64,000 nucleotides of DNA, taken from the NCBI RefSeq assembly GCF_019974135.1, contig NZ_AP025017.1, forward strand, positions 620,001 through 684,000. The letters run 5' to 3'. Shown in pieces: positions 1 to 8,893 of the stretch (the stretch's first letter is position 1; each line of letters begins with the position of its first letter). Made by a program: the position numbers and the translations under genes. Below the pieces are notes generated by a model, which made no database searches, was not told the DNA's origin, and was given only the letters and a program-made list of their open reading frames with translations. The stretch is from Actinomyces capricornis. Its GTDB lineage: Bacteria > Actinomycetota > Actinomycetes > Actinomycetales > Actinomycetaceae.

Positions 1-693
1 GGCGGCGGCCGCGGCCCGCCAGGAGGGCGCACTCCTCCCCTGACGGGGATGAGCCGGCTGGGTCCACGTCCTTCCTCGGGAGGCTGCCAGCGGGGAGGAC
101 GGGGGCGTGAGGGGCCTCCAGCGGGACCTGGGCCACTGGGCCCGCCTCGCCCGCAGAGGCGATGGGCCTGGTCGGGCGGACTCGCCATGAGCAGGTCAGC
201 CGGCGGGCCCGCCGGGGCAGGGGGCCCGGCGCCACGGCCGCACCCACGATCGTGCCCCCACCGGGCTCACCGCACTCGCAGGGGACCGGAGTGCTGGGCT
301 GTCCGGATCGGTGGCCAAGGGCCCGGGGATGCAAGGGCGCCGGGGATGGCGGCAGGCCGGGGCTCGCTGCGATGCGATGGGGCCTCACTTGGCGACAAGT
401 GCGTCACTTGGCGGAATGGACGGTGCTTGTAGGTGTCGTCCATTCCGCCAAGTGACGCCGAAGCCGCCAAGCGACGCCCAACCTGCAGGCCCACCGTCCC
501 AACCCGCTTGGCCATCCCGAAGCACACGGCTCTCGCGGCACTCCGCTCCGGCCCTCCTGGCGCACCACCACCCGCCCCGCCCGCACCGACGGCGCCGGCC
601 AGCGCAAGGCCAGGGCCCACACCCCGAGCCGCCCCGAACCGGAAGGGGTACCGGGACCGCACCCGCCCTACTCTCCTCCCCGAGGAAGGGCAA
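1..693. other. Non-coding region upstream of the window's first gene
   Basis: No convincing gene is visible. The open frames here are G+C-driven and have no recognisable protein content. The only structured element is the long hairpin around 386-473, annotated separately. The stretch lies beyond the stop codon of manA and may separate it from a convergent gene outside the window. Confidence 0.6.
386..473. repeat. Intergenic hairpin element 1, with paired 19-nt-spaced half-sites
   Basis: A perfect 20-bp inverted repeat (403-422 with 437-456) encloses a 14-nt loop; the left arm reads GTCACTTGGCGGAATGGACG. The inner half-site CACTTGGCG at 405 is preceded by an identical copy at 386, exactly 19 nt away. 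The mirror half-site CGCCAAGTG at 446 is followed by CGCCAAGCG at 465, again 19 nt away. The element is therefore two half-sites facing two half-sites. Its sequence is related to the elements near 4074 and 13199. It lies 220 nt beyond the manA stop. Possible roles are a bidirectional terminator, a protein-binding array or a REP-type repeat. Confidence 0.85.
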
Positions 694-1884
694 CTAGGGG
701 ATGTCGGCCTGGATGAGCACGCCGTCGCCCTCGACGCTGAGCACGCGCTCATCGGCACCGACGAAGACGGCGCTGCCACGGGCCATCCGCTTGCTGCCCC
801 GGGGGCTGGTCAGCGTGGTGCTCCCCTCGACGGCCAGGACGATGCGCGGGCCCCGGCCGGGGATCTGCAGGGCGCCGTCGGCAGGCACCACGGTGGTGAC
901 CATGAGCTCGAAGTCGTCCACCGGGGCGTAGTAGGCGCGGGTGGCGCGCGAGAGGTACTCGGGCGCCGGGCGCACCGGGGGCGCGGCCACGTAGTCCACA
1001 CAGGCCAGCATCTCGGGCACATCGATGTGCTTGGTCGTCAGCCCCGCGCGCAGCACATTGTCCGAGGAGGCCATGATCTCCACCCCCAGGCCGCCGACAT
1101 AGGCGTGCACGCAGCCCGCGGGCACGAACAGCGCCTCCCCCGGCTGGAGGGTGACGGGGTTGAGCAGGAGGGAGGCGGCGACACCGGGGTCGGTGGGGAA
1201 GGTGCGGGCCATGGCCACCGCGGTGGCATCCACCCTCCTGGAGGGCGAGGCGCCGGCCTCGTGGCGGGCGGCGATCTGCGCCACGAGCTCCTCGATCTCA
1301 CCCGGGCCCGGGCGGGTCTCGGCGCTGATCAGATCGGTGAAGACCTGGCGGATGCCGAAGCGCGTGGGGTTGCGCCGCAGGCTGCGGCGCATGCGCTTGG
1401 CCAGGGGGCTGTCCAGGTCGGCCAGGACCTCCACGGCGCGGCGCGGCGCCCGGAATCCGGCCACGGCCTCGAAGCGGGTGAGGGCCAGGACCATCTCCGG
1501 CTTGTGGTTGTCGTCCTTGTAGCTGCGAGTGGGGTCCTCCAGGGCCAGGCCGGCCTCCTGCTCGCGCTGGTAGCCCGCGGCGGCCTGCTCCAGGCTGGGG
1601 TGGACCTGGAGGGACAGCGCCCGCTGGGGGGCGATGATCTTGAACAGGTAGGGCAGCCCGGTGCCGAAGCGGTGGACGACGTCCTGCCCCAGGAGCCGCT
1701 GGGGGTCGGCGTCGATGTGCTCGCGGAGGCTGGTGCCGTCGGCCAGCCGGGTGCACCCCGCGGGGTGGGTGCCGTACCAGGCCTCGGCCCAGGGGTCGGA
1801 GTCGGGCTCGCGGCCCAGCAGCTCGGGGATCGCGGTACTCGATCCCCAGTCATAGCGCTGGCGTGCGGGCTCAAGGGATTCCAT
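694..1884 (-). CDS. manA: Mannose-6-phosphate isomerase, class I
   Basis: 396 residues, the normal length for type I phosphomannose isomerase, which interconverts fructose-6-P and mannose-6-P in the cytoplasm and so feeds GDP-mannose and mannosylated glycans. The cupin signatures are visible: QVHPS near residues 93-97 and HKPE near 127-130 supply the usual zinc-ligand region, followed by the conserved FEAVAGF stretch. The ATG start is preceded by no Shine-Dalgarno sequence but by TATAGT eight bases upstream, which fits a leaderless mRNA. The gene is divergent from rmlA with a 209-bp gap. The sugar-nucleotide context suits a supply role for the surface polysaccharides that follow. Identification is secure; the actual sink for mannose is not shown here. 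Confidence 0.95.
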   Translation of the reverse strand: MESLEPARQRYDWGSSTAIPELLGREPDSDPWAEAWYGTHPAGCTRLADGTSLREHIDADPQRLLGQDVVHRFGTGLPYLFKIIAPQRALSLQVHPSLEQAAAGYQREQEAGLALEDPTRSYKDDNHKPEMVLALTRFEAVAGFRAPRRAVEVLADLDSPLAKRMRRSLRRNPTRFGIRQVFTDLISAETRPGPGEIEELVAQIAARHEAGASPSRRVDATAVAMARTFPTDPGVAASLLLNPVTLQPGEALFVPAGCVHAYVGGLGVEIMASSDNVLRAGLTTKHIDVPEMLACVDYVAAPPVRPAPEYLSRATRAYYAPVDDFELMVTTVVPADGALQIPGRGPRIVLAVEGSTTLTSPRGSKRMARGSAVFVGADERVLSVEGDGVLIQADIP

Positions 1885-1892
1885 AGGCGCAC

Positions 1893-1898
1893 ACTATA
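1893..1898 (-). promoter_or_regulatory. -10 element of manA, leaderless configuration
   Basis: TATAGT on the minus strand ends eight bases before the manA ATG. That spacing places the transcription start at or next to the A of the start codon. No purine-rich ribosome-binding sequence lies between. No good -35 hexamer is evident. Confidence 0.6.
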
Positions 1899-2093
1899 CC
1901 CGCCGCGGCCCCACGGGCCGCGCAAGGGAAGGATCACAATCGGATCAGGCCGCGAGCCCGGGGCCGGCGGCGGGCAGCGTCGGTCGGGGCCGGCGCGCCA
2001 CGCGGGGCCGGCGGGCAGGGACGGCATCGGGGCATGAGCGACCCGGCGGGCGCAGAAGTGCCCGATCGGGCAGATATAGGCCACACTAGGGCC

Positions 2094-2987
2094 ATGCGAG
2101 GCATCATCCTGGCCGGCGGCTCCGGCACGCGACTCAACCCCATCACCCTGGGCACCTCCAAGCAGCTGGTGCCGGTCTACGACAAGCCGATGATCTACTA
2201 CCCGCTGAGCACCCTCATGCTCGCCGGCATCCAGGATGTCCTGATCATCACCACTCCCCATGACGCCCCCAGCTTCCACCGCCTGCTGGGCGACGGCTCC
2301 CAGCTGGGCGTCAACCTGTCCTACACCGTCCAGGAGGTGCCCAACGGACTGGCCCAGGCCTTCGTCCTGGGCGCGGAGTTCATCGGCTCTGAGAGCGCCG
2401 CCCTGGTCCTGGGCGACAACATCTTCTACGGCCCGGGCATGGGCACCCAGCTGCGCCGCCACACCAGCCCCACCGGCGGTGTCGTCTACGCCTACCAGGT
2501 CGCCGACCCCAGCGCCTACGGCGTGGTGGAGTTCGACGCCGACTTCCGGGCCGTCTCCATCGAGGAGAAGCCCGCCGAGCCCAAGTCCGACTATGCCGTG
2601 CCGGGCCTGTACTTCTACGACAACGACGTCGTCGAGATCGCCAAGGCCCTCAAGCCCTCGGCGCGCGGGGAGTACGAGATCACCGACGTCAACCGCACCT
2701 ACCTGGAGGCGGGCCGCCTGAGCGTGGAGGTCCTGCCCCGCGGCACCGCCTGGCTGGACACCGGCACCTTCGACTCCCTGGCCGACGCCACCAGCTTCAT
2801 CCGCACCGTCCAGCACCGCCAGGGCCTCAACATCGGCTGCCCCGAGGAGGTGGCCTGGCGCATGGGCTTCATCGACGACCAGGGCCTGCGCTCCCGCGCC
2901 GAGCCACTGGTGAAGTCCGGCTACGGCCAGTACCTCCTGGACATCCTGGCCCGCTCCCGGCGCGGCCACGGGGCCGATGGGCGCTGA
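2094..2987 (+). CDS. rmlA: Glucose-1-phosphate thymidylyltransferase
   Basis: 297 residues. It makes dTDP-glucose from glucose-1-P and dTTP, the first step to dTDP-L-rhamnose. The protein opens directly with [14 protein letters not shown], the nucleotide-binding loop, followed by the [18 protein letters not shown] segment and the LGDNIFYG metal-site motif near residue 107, all classical for RmlA. An in-frame ATG 60 nt upstream would add residues with no family counterpart, so the ATG at 2094 is preferred; a TATAGG -10-like box sits at 2075. The partners rmlC-rmlD (17.1-18.6 kb) and rmlB (35-36 kb) are in the same window but not in the same operon. licD follows after 74 nt. Confidence 0.96.
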   Translation: MRGIILAGGSGTRLNPITLGTSKQLVPVYDKPMIYYPLSTLMLAGIQDVLIITTPHDAPSFHRLLGDGSQLGVNLSYTVQEVPNGLAQAFVLGAEFIGSESAALVLGDNIFYGPGMGTQLRRHTSPTGGVVYAYQVADPSAYGVVEFDADFRAVSIEEKPAEPKSDYAVPGLYFYDNDVVEIAKALKPSARGEYEITDVNRTYLEAGRLSVEVLPRGTAWLDTGTFDSLADATSFIRTVQHRQGLNIGCPEEVAWRMGFIDDQGLRSRAEPLVKSGYGQYLLDILARSRRGHGADGR

Positions 2988-3061
2988 GGCGGCAGCGAGC
3001 ACGGGGCGATCGGTGGCCTGAGGGCGCCGTCGCCAGGGATGAGCAGGAGAGAAGAGGCACC

Positions 3062-4036
3062 ATGAGCTCCACTGAGAACTCCACTGAGCCCGGCGCATCC
3101 AGGGCACCGGGGGAGTCCTCCGGTGGGCCCACCGGCCCGGCCCCGTCCGGCCCCATCGACGGCACCGCCGATGAGGCGACGCTGCGCCGGGTGCAGCGGG
3201 CCACCACCCATGTGCTGCGCGAGCTGGACCGGGTGTGCGGTGAGCTGGGCATCGCCTACGCCGTCTACGGGGGCACCGCCATCGGCGCTGTGCGCCACCG
3301 GGGCTTCATCCCCTGGGACGACGACGTGGACGTGTGCATGCCCCGGGCCGACTACGAGCGCTTCCTGGAGCTGGCGCCCGGGGTGATCGGCGAGGACTTC
3401 GTGGTGATGAGCCAGCGCTCCCACCGCGACTACCCCAAGACCTTCGCGGTCATGGGACTGGTGGGCACGGAGTTCGTGCCGGCGGCGGCGGCCGACCGCG
3501 CCTTCCCCGTGCCCATCGGGGTCGATGTCTTCCCCCTGGACCGGGTGCCGCGGGACCGGCGGGCCTTCCGCCGTCAGAGCCGCCGCACCTGGGTGTGGGG
3601 GCGCCTGCTCTTCCTCCACGGCAGCGCCACCCCGGAGACGGGGCTGACGGGCGTGGTCGGGGCGGCGGCCTCCGCCGTCTTCCACGCGGTGCACGGGACG
3701 ATGAAGGGGCTGCGGGTCCCGCCGTCGGCCCTCTACCAGCGCTGGGAGCAGGCGGCGCGCCTGTACGAGGACGGCTCGGGCCGCAGTGCGGGGGGCTCGC
3801 GGGTCCTGGGGGACTACTCCACCCAGGAGCCGCTGCGCTGGTCGGCCAGCGAGGCCGAGCTCCTCCCCACCTCCCGTGTGCCCTTCGAGGACATCATGGT
3901 CGAGCTGCCCCGCGACTACGACGCCGTGCTGCGCCGCGGCTACGGCGACTACATGGAGCTGCCGCCCCCGGAGCAGCGGGTCAATCACAAGCCGGTGCGG
4001 GTGGACTTCGGCCGCCACGACCCCGACGCCATGTGA
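3062..4036 (+). CDS. licD: LicD-family phosphotransferase, copy 1
   Basis: 324 residues. LicD proteins transfer phosphocholine from CDP-choline (in some lineages other phospho-groups) onto a surface glycan. The family core is clear: GGTAIGAVRHRGFIPWDDD with a following DVDVCMPRADYERF (residues about 72-100), where the acidic cluster binds the metal. A 40-residue Ser/Pro/Gly-rich N-terminus precedes the domain. The start has a purine-rich AGGAGAGAAGAGG stretch just upstream. Co-directional with rmlA and probably in its transcript. The choline kinase/cytidylyltransferase at 8.9 kb and the choline permease at 10.7 kb argue that choline is the group transferred. It ends in a convergent intergenic region holding hairpin element 2. 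Confidence 0.9.
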   Translation: MSSTENSTEPGASRAPGESSGGPTGPAPSGPIDGTADEATLRRVQRATTHVLRELDRVCGELGIAYAVYGGTAIGAVRHRGFIPWDDDVDVCMPRADYERFLELAPGVIGEDFVVMSQRSHRDYPKTFAVMGLVGTEFVPAAAADRAFPVPIGVDVFPLDRVPRDRRAFRRQSRRTWVWGRLLFLHGSATPETGLTGVVGAAASAVFHAVHGTMKGLRVPPSALYQRWEQAARLYEDGSGRSAGGSRVLGDYSTQEPLRWSASEAELLPTSRVPFEDIMVELPRDYDAVLRRGYGDYMELPPPEQRVNHKPVRVDFGRHDPDAM

Positions 4037-4073
4037 GCCCGGCGATCCGGTGGGGCGCCGCTCGGCGACGGGG

Positions 4074-4150
4074 GCGTCACATCGCGACGTGGACGTACCC
4101 TGCAGGTGTCGCCTGAGTCGCGAAGTGACGCACACGTCGCGAAACGACGT
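4074..4150. repeat. Intergenic hairpin element 2, with 19-nt-spaced half-sites
   Basis: Between the convergent stops of licD (4036) and the flippase (4196). The left arm GCGTCACATCGCGAC (4074-4088) pairs with 4117-4131 with one mismatch. A second copy of the right half-site (GTCGCGAAACGACG at 4136) starts 19 nt after the first. It shares the GTCACTTCGCGAC core with element 3 and, less exactly, with element 1. Confidence 0.75.
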
Positions 4151-4195
4151 CGAACCTGAGCCCGCCCGCGCCTGCCGACAGGCCGACGACGCCCC

Positions 4196-5524
4196 TCAGG
4201 CCCTCAGGCGTCGGTAGTCGCGGGTGAAGAAGGCGGCCAGGACGGCGACGGCGGTCCCGTAGGCGGCCACACCCACCCAGCTGACGCCGTTCATGCCGAA
4301 GGCGGCCACCATGATGCTGGAGAAGACGAGCGTGACGGCGACGGCGGCCGCGTTGCCCAGGAAGCTGGCCTTGAAGTCCCGCAGCGCCAGGAGCAGGTCG
4401 TTGAAGAACCATGCGAAGGCGGTCATGAGGGTGCACAGGATCGTGGGCTGGAGCAGGCCAATGTAGGGCAGGACCTTGTCGCCGAACATGAGCCACAGGA
4501 TGGGGCGGCCCAGGAAGAGCAGGGCGATCGAGATGAGGGCGGTGACCGCGATGAGGGCCAGGACCGTCTTGCCCAGCAGGCGCAGCCCCGCCCGCTTGTC
4601 GCTCTGGAAGGCCTTGGCGAACTCGCCCATGAGGGGGCTGTAGACGTAGACCGCGCCCATCTGGACGATGACCGCCGGGGCGGCGATGGAGGAGTAGATG
4701 CCCAGGGCGCCCTCCCCCATGTCGTGGGCCAGCTGTTGTCGCGGGATGGCCAGCACTGCCGAGCTGGCGACCTGGGCCAGGACCAGCGGCAGCAGGGAGG
4801 CCAGGACCGCCAGCGCCGGGCGCCGGGCGATGATGGGGCGCAGGGGCTCGAAGCGGATGGTGCGGGGAACGTCGTAGAGGATGGCCACGCCGGCCACCGC
4901 CACCGCCATGAGCCCGACGGCCACCTCCAGGGAGTTGGTCAGCCACAGCCCGATGCAGAAGACCGCCAGGGTGGTCACGCCCTGGAGGATGTAGGACAGG
5001 CCGATGTAGTCCATGCGCCGGTGGCGCTGGTCGATGGCGTGGAAGCCCTCGATGAAGGTGGTGATGATGGAGTAGACGAGGTAGAGGGTGATGACGCCCA
5101 GGGAGGCCCAGCCGTTGGTCGCCAGGGAGTAGGCCACCCCCAGGGCGAAGGCGATGAGGGAGGTCAGCACCCGCAGCCCCACATACTCCCGGGAGCTGCG
5201 CTCACCGGTGACGTCGGTGACCTGGAGGGTGCGCAGGCGGAACTCGGCGAAGGGGATCGCCAGGCTGGAGACAGTGGTGGCCAGGGTGAGCACGCCGTTG
5301 GCGTCGAAGCCGCGCGACAGGCGCACGACGGCGATGGTCACCAGGTAGTTGCACACCAGTCGGGTGATGGACCCGCCGGTGTTCCACAGCATGTTGGTGC
5401 GCAGGGACAGCCCGCCGGCCCGCTCCCCCTCATCGGCCCTCCCCGGCTCACGCGGGTCCGATGCCAGGGGCTGGGGCATCGTCGGCTCCTCGGCTGTCCC
5501 GGGCGTCCCGGGGGTGGCTGACAC
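4196..5524 (-). CDS. Polysaccharide flippase (Wzx/MATE-like), copy 1
   Basis: 442 residues with about twelve to fourteen hydrophobic segments, the size and shape of a Wzx/PST-type lipid-linked oligosaccharide flippase. It would move undecaprenyl-linked repeat units across the membrane. Near residue 85 it carries RTLQVTDVTGERSSREYVGLRVLT, and the flippase at 11.7-13.0 kb has the matching RAYHVTDVGHRFSFGTYLATRL at a similar place, so the two are paralogues. Start is GTG, with GGGGAG ten bases upstream. The GT2 gene upstream ends 12 nt away and is certainly in the same operon. The substrate cannot be read from the sequence; the neighbouring LicD enzymes suggest a ChoP-decorated unit. Confidence 0.87.
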   Translation of the reverse strand: MSATPGTPGTAEEPTMPQPLASDPREPGRADEGERAGGLSLRTNMLWNTGGSITRLVCNYLVTIAVVRLSRGFDANGVLTLATTVSSLAIPFAEFRLRTLQVTDVTGERSSREYVGLRVLTSLIAFALGVAYSLATNGWASLGVITLYLVYSIITTFIEGFHAIDQRHRRMDYIGLSYILQGVTTLAVFCIGLWLTNSLEVAVGLMAVAVAGVAILYDVPRTIRFEPLRPIIARRPALAVLASLLPLVLAQVASSAVLAIPRQQLAHDMGEGALGIYSSIAAPAVIVQMGAVYVYSPLMGEFAKAFQSDKRAGLRLLGKTVLALIAVTALISIALLFLGRPILWLMFGDKVLPYIGLLQPTILCTLMTAFAWFFNDLLLALRDFKASFLGNAAAVAVTLVFSSIMVAAFGMNGVSWVGVAAYGTAVAVLAAFFTRDYRRLRA

Positions 5525-5536
5525 GGTCGGTCTCCC

Positions 5537-6484
5537 CTATCTGAAGATGGTGTGGCGGGCCACCAGGGCCGGCAGGTAGCAGGCGATGGCCATGGCCTTG
5601 TTCGGGGCCATGGAGACCGCTCCGCGCTGGCCCGCCAGGCGGCATCCCACGAGGTAGAGGAGTGTCTCGCGGGCCACGCCCTTGAGGGTGGTGGATCGCT
5701 GGGCGCAGTAGCGCTTGTGCTTCCAGTAGCCGATGGGGTTGCGCTTGGCGTTGGCCGCGAAGTTGTGGGTCAGCCCGTCGGGCAGGTAGTGGCAGATGGT
5801 GAGGATGGTGTTGTCGGCGAGCATGTCGTAGTGCTCATCGAGGCGGTAGTACACGGAGGTCTCGGCGATGAAGATCTCACCGGGGGCGACGTCGTAGGGG
5901 TGGTCCCGCAGCACCTCGGTGCGGTGGATGAGGGAGGTGTCCCCCCGGAATCCCATGGTCTCGAACAGGTCCCAGTACTTGACGTCCGTGGCGCCCTCGG
6001 GCATCCAGGTCTCCATGGGGGTGGCCTCATCGGTGCCGCGCAGGGCCACGATGCCGGCATAGCGGTCCTGGCCCTCGATCGTCCTCCACACGGAGAGCAC
6101 ATGCTCGATGGCGGTGGGCACCAGCCAGTCATCGGAGTCGACGACGAAGAACAGCGGGCTGGTGGTTCGCTCCACCCCCACGTTGATGGCCCGGGGCTTG
6201 CCGCCGTTCTCGGTGCGCACGTAGTCGATGGCGATGCGGCCCTCCTCGATCCAGGAGCGCACGAGCTCCTCGGTGGAGTCGGTGGAGCCGTCGTCGACGA
6301 TCATCCACACGAAGTCCTGGGAGGTCTGAGCCACCAGGCTCTGGTAGAGCACAGGCAGGATGTAGGCGCGCTCGTAGGTGGGGGTGAAGACGCAGACGGT
6401 GGGGGGCGTACGGTCCTGCTCCTGGGCCCGGGCGCCCGGCCCGCCGGTGGGCGCAGCGGAGGGATGGCTCACGTGCTCAGTCAT
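5537..6484 (-). CDS. Family 2 glycosyltransferase
   Basis: 315 residues. The GT-A nucleotide-sugar fold starts near residue 33 (TVCVFTPTYERAYILPVLYQ), with the VDDGSTDSTEEL motif and a DSDD metal-binding motif near residue 120. It is a cytoplasmic, membrane-associated enzyme adding one sugar to a lipid carrier. Longer open sequence upstream is the shadow of licD; the ATG at 6484 overlaps the licD stop by eight bases, which indicates translational coupling. The context (licD upstream, flippase downstream) points to assembly of the acceptor sugar for ChoP. Donor and acceptor are unknown. Confidence 0.9.
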   Translation of the reverse strand: MTEHVSHPSAAPTGGPGARAQEQDRTPPTVCVFTPTYERAYILPVLYQSLVAQTSQDFVWMIVDDGSTDSTEELVRSWIEEGRIAIDYVRTENGGKPRAINVGVERTTSPLFFVVDSDDWLVPTAIEHVLSVWRTIEGQDRYAGIVALRGTDEATPMETWMPEGATDVKYWDLFETMGFRGDTSLIHRTEVLRDHPYDVAPGEIFIAETSVYYRLDEHYDMLADNTILTICHYLPDGLTHNFAANAKRNPIGYWKHKRYCAQRSTTLKGVARETLLYLVGCRLAGQRGAVSMAPNKAMAIACYLPALVARHTIFR

Positions 6485-7331
6485 GGTGGGCCTCGCCGTC
6501 GTGCTCCGGGTGGACCCAGGTGACCGACCGCAGGTGGGAGGGCGGGCGCTCCTCGGGAGGCGGCACGCGCCTCCAGTCGCCGTAGTAGGAGGTGAGGACC
6601 TCCTCGGCCCGGGCAGGCACCGCGAAGGACTGCCCCTCGAAGGTGGCCCGACGGGCGGGCAGGAGGTCGTCGGGGGCCAGGATGTTGCGGTCCATGGAGT
6701 CGTCGGTGAGCAGCACGTAGCGCAGGTCCTCCTGGCGCGCCCCCGCACCGGCACCGGCCGAGCGGGCCAGGGCGTCGGCCTTGCGGGCGACATCGTAGGG
6801 GTCGATGCGCCGGGTGAAGGGGTGGATGAGGCGCTTGACCAGGCGGGCGGCGGTGGAGGTGGCGTAGCGGGGGTCGGTGGCGGCCAGGTGGCGCCACCAC
6901 ACGAGGCGGGAGGCCCGCTTCTTGATCCGCTGCAGGCGGGGGTCGGTGAGGTCGACGCGCTCCAGGGGGAAGATGTCCACCCACAGGCCCAGGGCATTGC
7001 GCTCGTCGATGAAGGTCTCCTCAGCGCGGGTGCGGGTGTCCACCAGCTTGAAGAAGGGGTAGATCGAGGAGCGGTCCCGGTAGGAGGCTATGGTGAAGCG
7101 GGGGTCCAGGGCGCCGTCCTGGTAGAGGCGGTAGAGCCGCTCGTAGTCGGCCCGGGGCATATGCACGTCGATGTCGTCATCCCAGGGGATGAAGCCCTCG
7201 TGGCGCAGGGCCCCGATGAGGGTGCCGTAGGCCAGGACGTAGGTCAGGCCGTGCTCCGCGCACAGGCGGTCCAACTCGCGCAGGCAGTCCAGCTCGACCT
7301 TCTTGATCTCCTCCAAGGAGAGCGAACCCAT
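6477..7331 (-). CDS. licD: LicD-family phosphotransferase, copy 2
   Basis: 284 residues. It contains YVLAYGTLIGALRHEGFIPW followed by DDDIDVHMPRADYERLY (about residues 27-63), the LicD catalytic core, and lacks the long N-terminal tail of copy 1. The ATG at 7331 begins MGSLSLEEIKKVELDCLREL, the normal start of the family; upstream in-frame sequence is not homologous. It heads the minus-strand arm licD-GT2-flippase. The plus-strand arm carrying licCA and licB starts 222 bp away in the opposite direction. Having two LicD copies suggests two acceptor residues or two glycans. Confidence 0.9.
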   Translation of the reverse strand: MGSLSLEEIKKVELDCLRELDRLCAEHGLTYVLAYGTLIGALRHEGFIPWDDDIDVHMPRADYERLYRLYQDGALDPRFTIASYRDRSSIYPFFKLVDTRTRAEETFIDERNALGLWVDIFPLERVDLTDPRLQRIKKRASRLVWWRHLAATDPRYATSTAARLVKRLIHPFTRRIDPYDVARKADALARSAGAGAGARQEDLRYVLLTDDSMDRNILAPDDLLPARRATFEGQSFAVPARAEEVLTSYYGDWRRVPPPEERPPSHLRSVTWVHPEHDGEAHHD

Positions 7332-7512
7332 TGCGGCCCTTCCCTTCACGACGTCCGTGCCCGCCGCACCGGCCAGTGCCCTGGCGGCAGCGGCGCCACG
7401 ATGGTACCTGCTCAAGCGCTCGGGCCGCGCCCGCCGGTGGCTCCCAGCCGCCCCGTCCCGCCACGAGTCGGCGCGGGTCGGCGCGGGTCGGCGCACACTC
7501 GCCGGCCCGCCG

Positions 7513-7518
7513 TAGCAT
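7513..7518 (+). promoter_or_regulatory. Candidate -10 for the plus-strand GT2-DUF2304 arm
   Basis: TAGCAT lies 34 nt before the ATG at 7553. A start point near 7525 would leave a short leader containing AGGAG (7542-7546) at a normal distance from the ATG. No convincing -35 is visible. Confidence 0.4.
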
Positions 7519-7552
7519 GGGCACTGTCTGCGCCCCGGCCGTCAGGAGCCCC

Positions 7553-8314
7553 ATGCCCACACGTGTCCCTCGAACGCTCGTCATCATGCCCGCCTGGAAC
7601 GAGGAGGCGGCCATCGGCGAGACCATTCGCGAGCTGCGTCGGGCCGTCCCCGACTACGACCTCCTCGTGGTCAACGACGGCTCGCAGGACCGCACCTCCC
7701 AGGTCGCCCGGCGGGCCGGGGCCCACGTCCTGGACCTGCCCTACAACCTCGGCGTGGGGGGCGCCATGCGCGCGGGCTACAAGTTCGCCCACCGCTTCGG
7801 CTACGAGCGCGCCATCCAGGTCGACGCCGACGGCCAGCACGACCCGCGCGACATCGAGGCCGTCCTGGAGGGCCTGGAGCGCTCCAACATCTCCATCGGG
7901 GCGCGCTTCGCCGAGGCCGGGACCTACAGGGCCCGCGGCCCGCGCCGCTGGGCCATGGTCATGCTCGCCGCGATCGTGGGGCGCGTGGCCAGGACCCGGC
8001 TCACCGACGTCACCAGTGGATTCAGGGCCGCCGACGCCACCGCCATCGACCAGTACTGCCTGCACTACCCCGCCGAATACCTGGGCGACACGATCGACTC
8101 CCTGGTCATCGCCCTGCGCTCGGGCCTGACCGTCAGCCAGGTGGGGGTCTCCATGCGCCCGCGCCAGGCCGGCACACCGTCGAACAACCCGTGGAAGTCC
8201 GCCATCTACCTGGGCCGCAGCATGTTCGCCCTGTTCATCTCCCTGACCCGCCGCCCCATCGACCGCACCCGGCGCCCCACCACGGCGCCCAGTGCCGCGG
8301 CCCAGGAGGCCTGA
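7553..8314 (+). CDS. Family 2 glycosyltransferase (DPM1/GtrB-like)
   Basis: 253 residues. LVIMPAWNEEAAIGETIREL opens the GT-A domain; VVNDGSQDRT and QVDADGQHDPRD (about residue 90) are the nucleotide and metal motifs of polyprenyl-phosphate sugar transferases related to DPM1/GtrB. Such enzymes load a single sugar onto the lipid carrier for later transfer outside the cell. ATG at 7553 has AGGAG six bases upstream; an ATG at 7517 is also in frame but has no ribosome site. The DUF2304 gene starts two bases after the stop, and the same pair recurs at 57.2-58.3 kb. Confidence 0.9.
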   Translation: MPTRVPRTLVIMPAWNEEAAIGETIRELRRAVPDYDLLVVNDGSQDRTSQVARRAGAHVLDLPYNLGVGGAMRAGYKFAHRFGYERAIQVDADGQHDPRDIEAVLEGLERSNISIGARFAEAGTYRARGPRRWAMVMLAAIVGRVARTRLTDVTSGFRAADATAIDQYCLHYPAEYLGDTIDSLVIALRSGLTVSQVGVSMRPRQAGTPSNNPWKSAIYLGRSMFALFISLTRRPIDRTRRPTTAPSAAAQEA

Positions 8315-8316
8315 CC

Positions 8317-8805
8317 ATGCTCCAGCTCTTCTACGTCCTGGTGGCGGCCCTGACGGTCTTCTTCATCCTGGCCCTGCTGCGCAGCCGGAGGCTGCGGGAG
8401 AAGTACGCCGCGCTGTGGATCGTCGTCGGCCTGGCCATCGTGCTCCTGGCCACCGTGCCAGGCCTGCTCAAATCCCTGTCCCAGCTCCTGGGCTTCGAGG
8501 TGCCCTCCAACCTGCTCTTCGTCCTGGCGATCTTCCTGCTCCTGGGCGTGGCCCTCCACCTGTCCCTGGAGATCAGCCGGTTGGAGGACGAGACCCGGGT
8601 CCTGGCGGAGAACATCGCCATCCTCAACCTCATCGTCACCGAGGCGGGCCTGACCGAGCCACTGTCACACACCACCCCCACCGGTCCCGCAGGCCCAGCC
8701 GCCTCCACAGGCCGCATCCACTGCGCCGAGAGCCATCGCACCGCTGCGGGCCCCGAGTCCGCGGGCCCCCCGCAACCAGGCCCCCCACCCACCACCACGG
8801 ACTAG
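8317..8805 (+). CDS. DUF2304 small membrane protein
   Basis: 162 residues with three hydrophobic segments (about residues 3-20, 32-48, 63-85), then an amphipathic acidic helix and a Pro/Thr/Gly-rich soluble tail. The pattern RSRRLREKYAALWIVVGLAI is typical of DUF2304. These proteins sit next to GtrB-like glycosyltransferases and probably assist membrane anchoring or flipping of the lipid-linked sugar; that is inference from neighbourhood. AGGAGG lies eight bases before the ATG and overlaps the end of the GT2 gene. Translation of the two is surely coupled. Confidence 0.85.
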   Translation: MLQLFYVLVAALTVFFILALLRSRRLREKYAALWIVVGLAIVLLATVPGLLKSLSQLLGFEVPSNLLFVLAIFLLLGVALHLSLEISRLEDETRVLAENIAILNLIVTEAGLTEPLSHTTPTGPAGPAASTGRIHCAESHRTAAGPESAGPPQPGPPPTTTD

Positions 8806-8850
8806 GTGCTCGACGCCACACCCCCATACGTTCAGGTTCCGCCCCCTGGG

Positions 8851-8856
8851 TACTAT
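8851..8856 (+). promoter_or_regulatory. Candidate -10 for licCA
   Basis: TACTAT in the 88-nt gap before licCA predicts a start point near 8863 and a 31-nt leader. A second box, CATGAT at 8882-8887, lies exactly six bases before the ATG and would give a leaderless transcript. The sequence cannot decide between them. Confidence 0.4.
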
Positions 8857-8893
8857 TCTCGAACGCACCCACAACCCCTTCCATGATGAACGG

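Noticed and set aside
433..2037. 534-residue open frame opposite manA
   Set aside because: Low-complexity translation typical of antisense frames at 72% G+C; manA on the other strand has its active-site motifs.
2034..2093. 20-residue extension of RmlA
   Set aside because: RmlA proteins begin at the nucleotide-binding loop; the extension has no counterpart.
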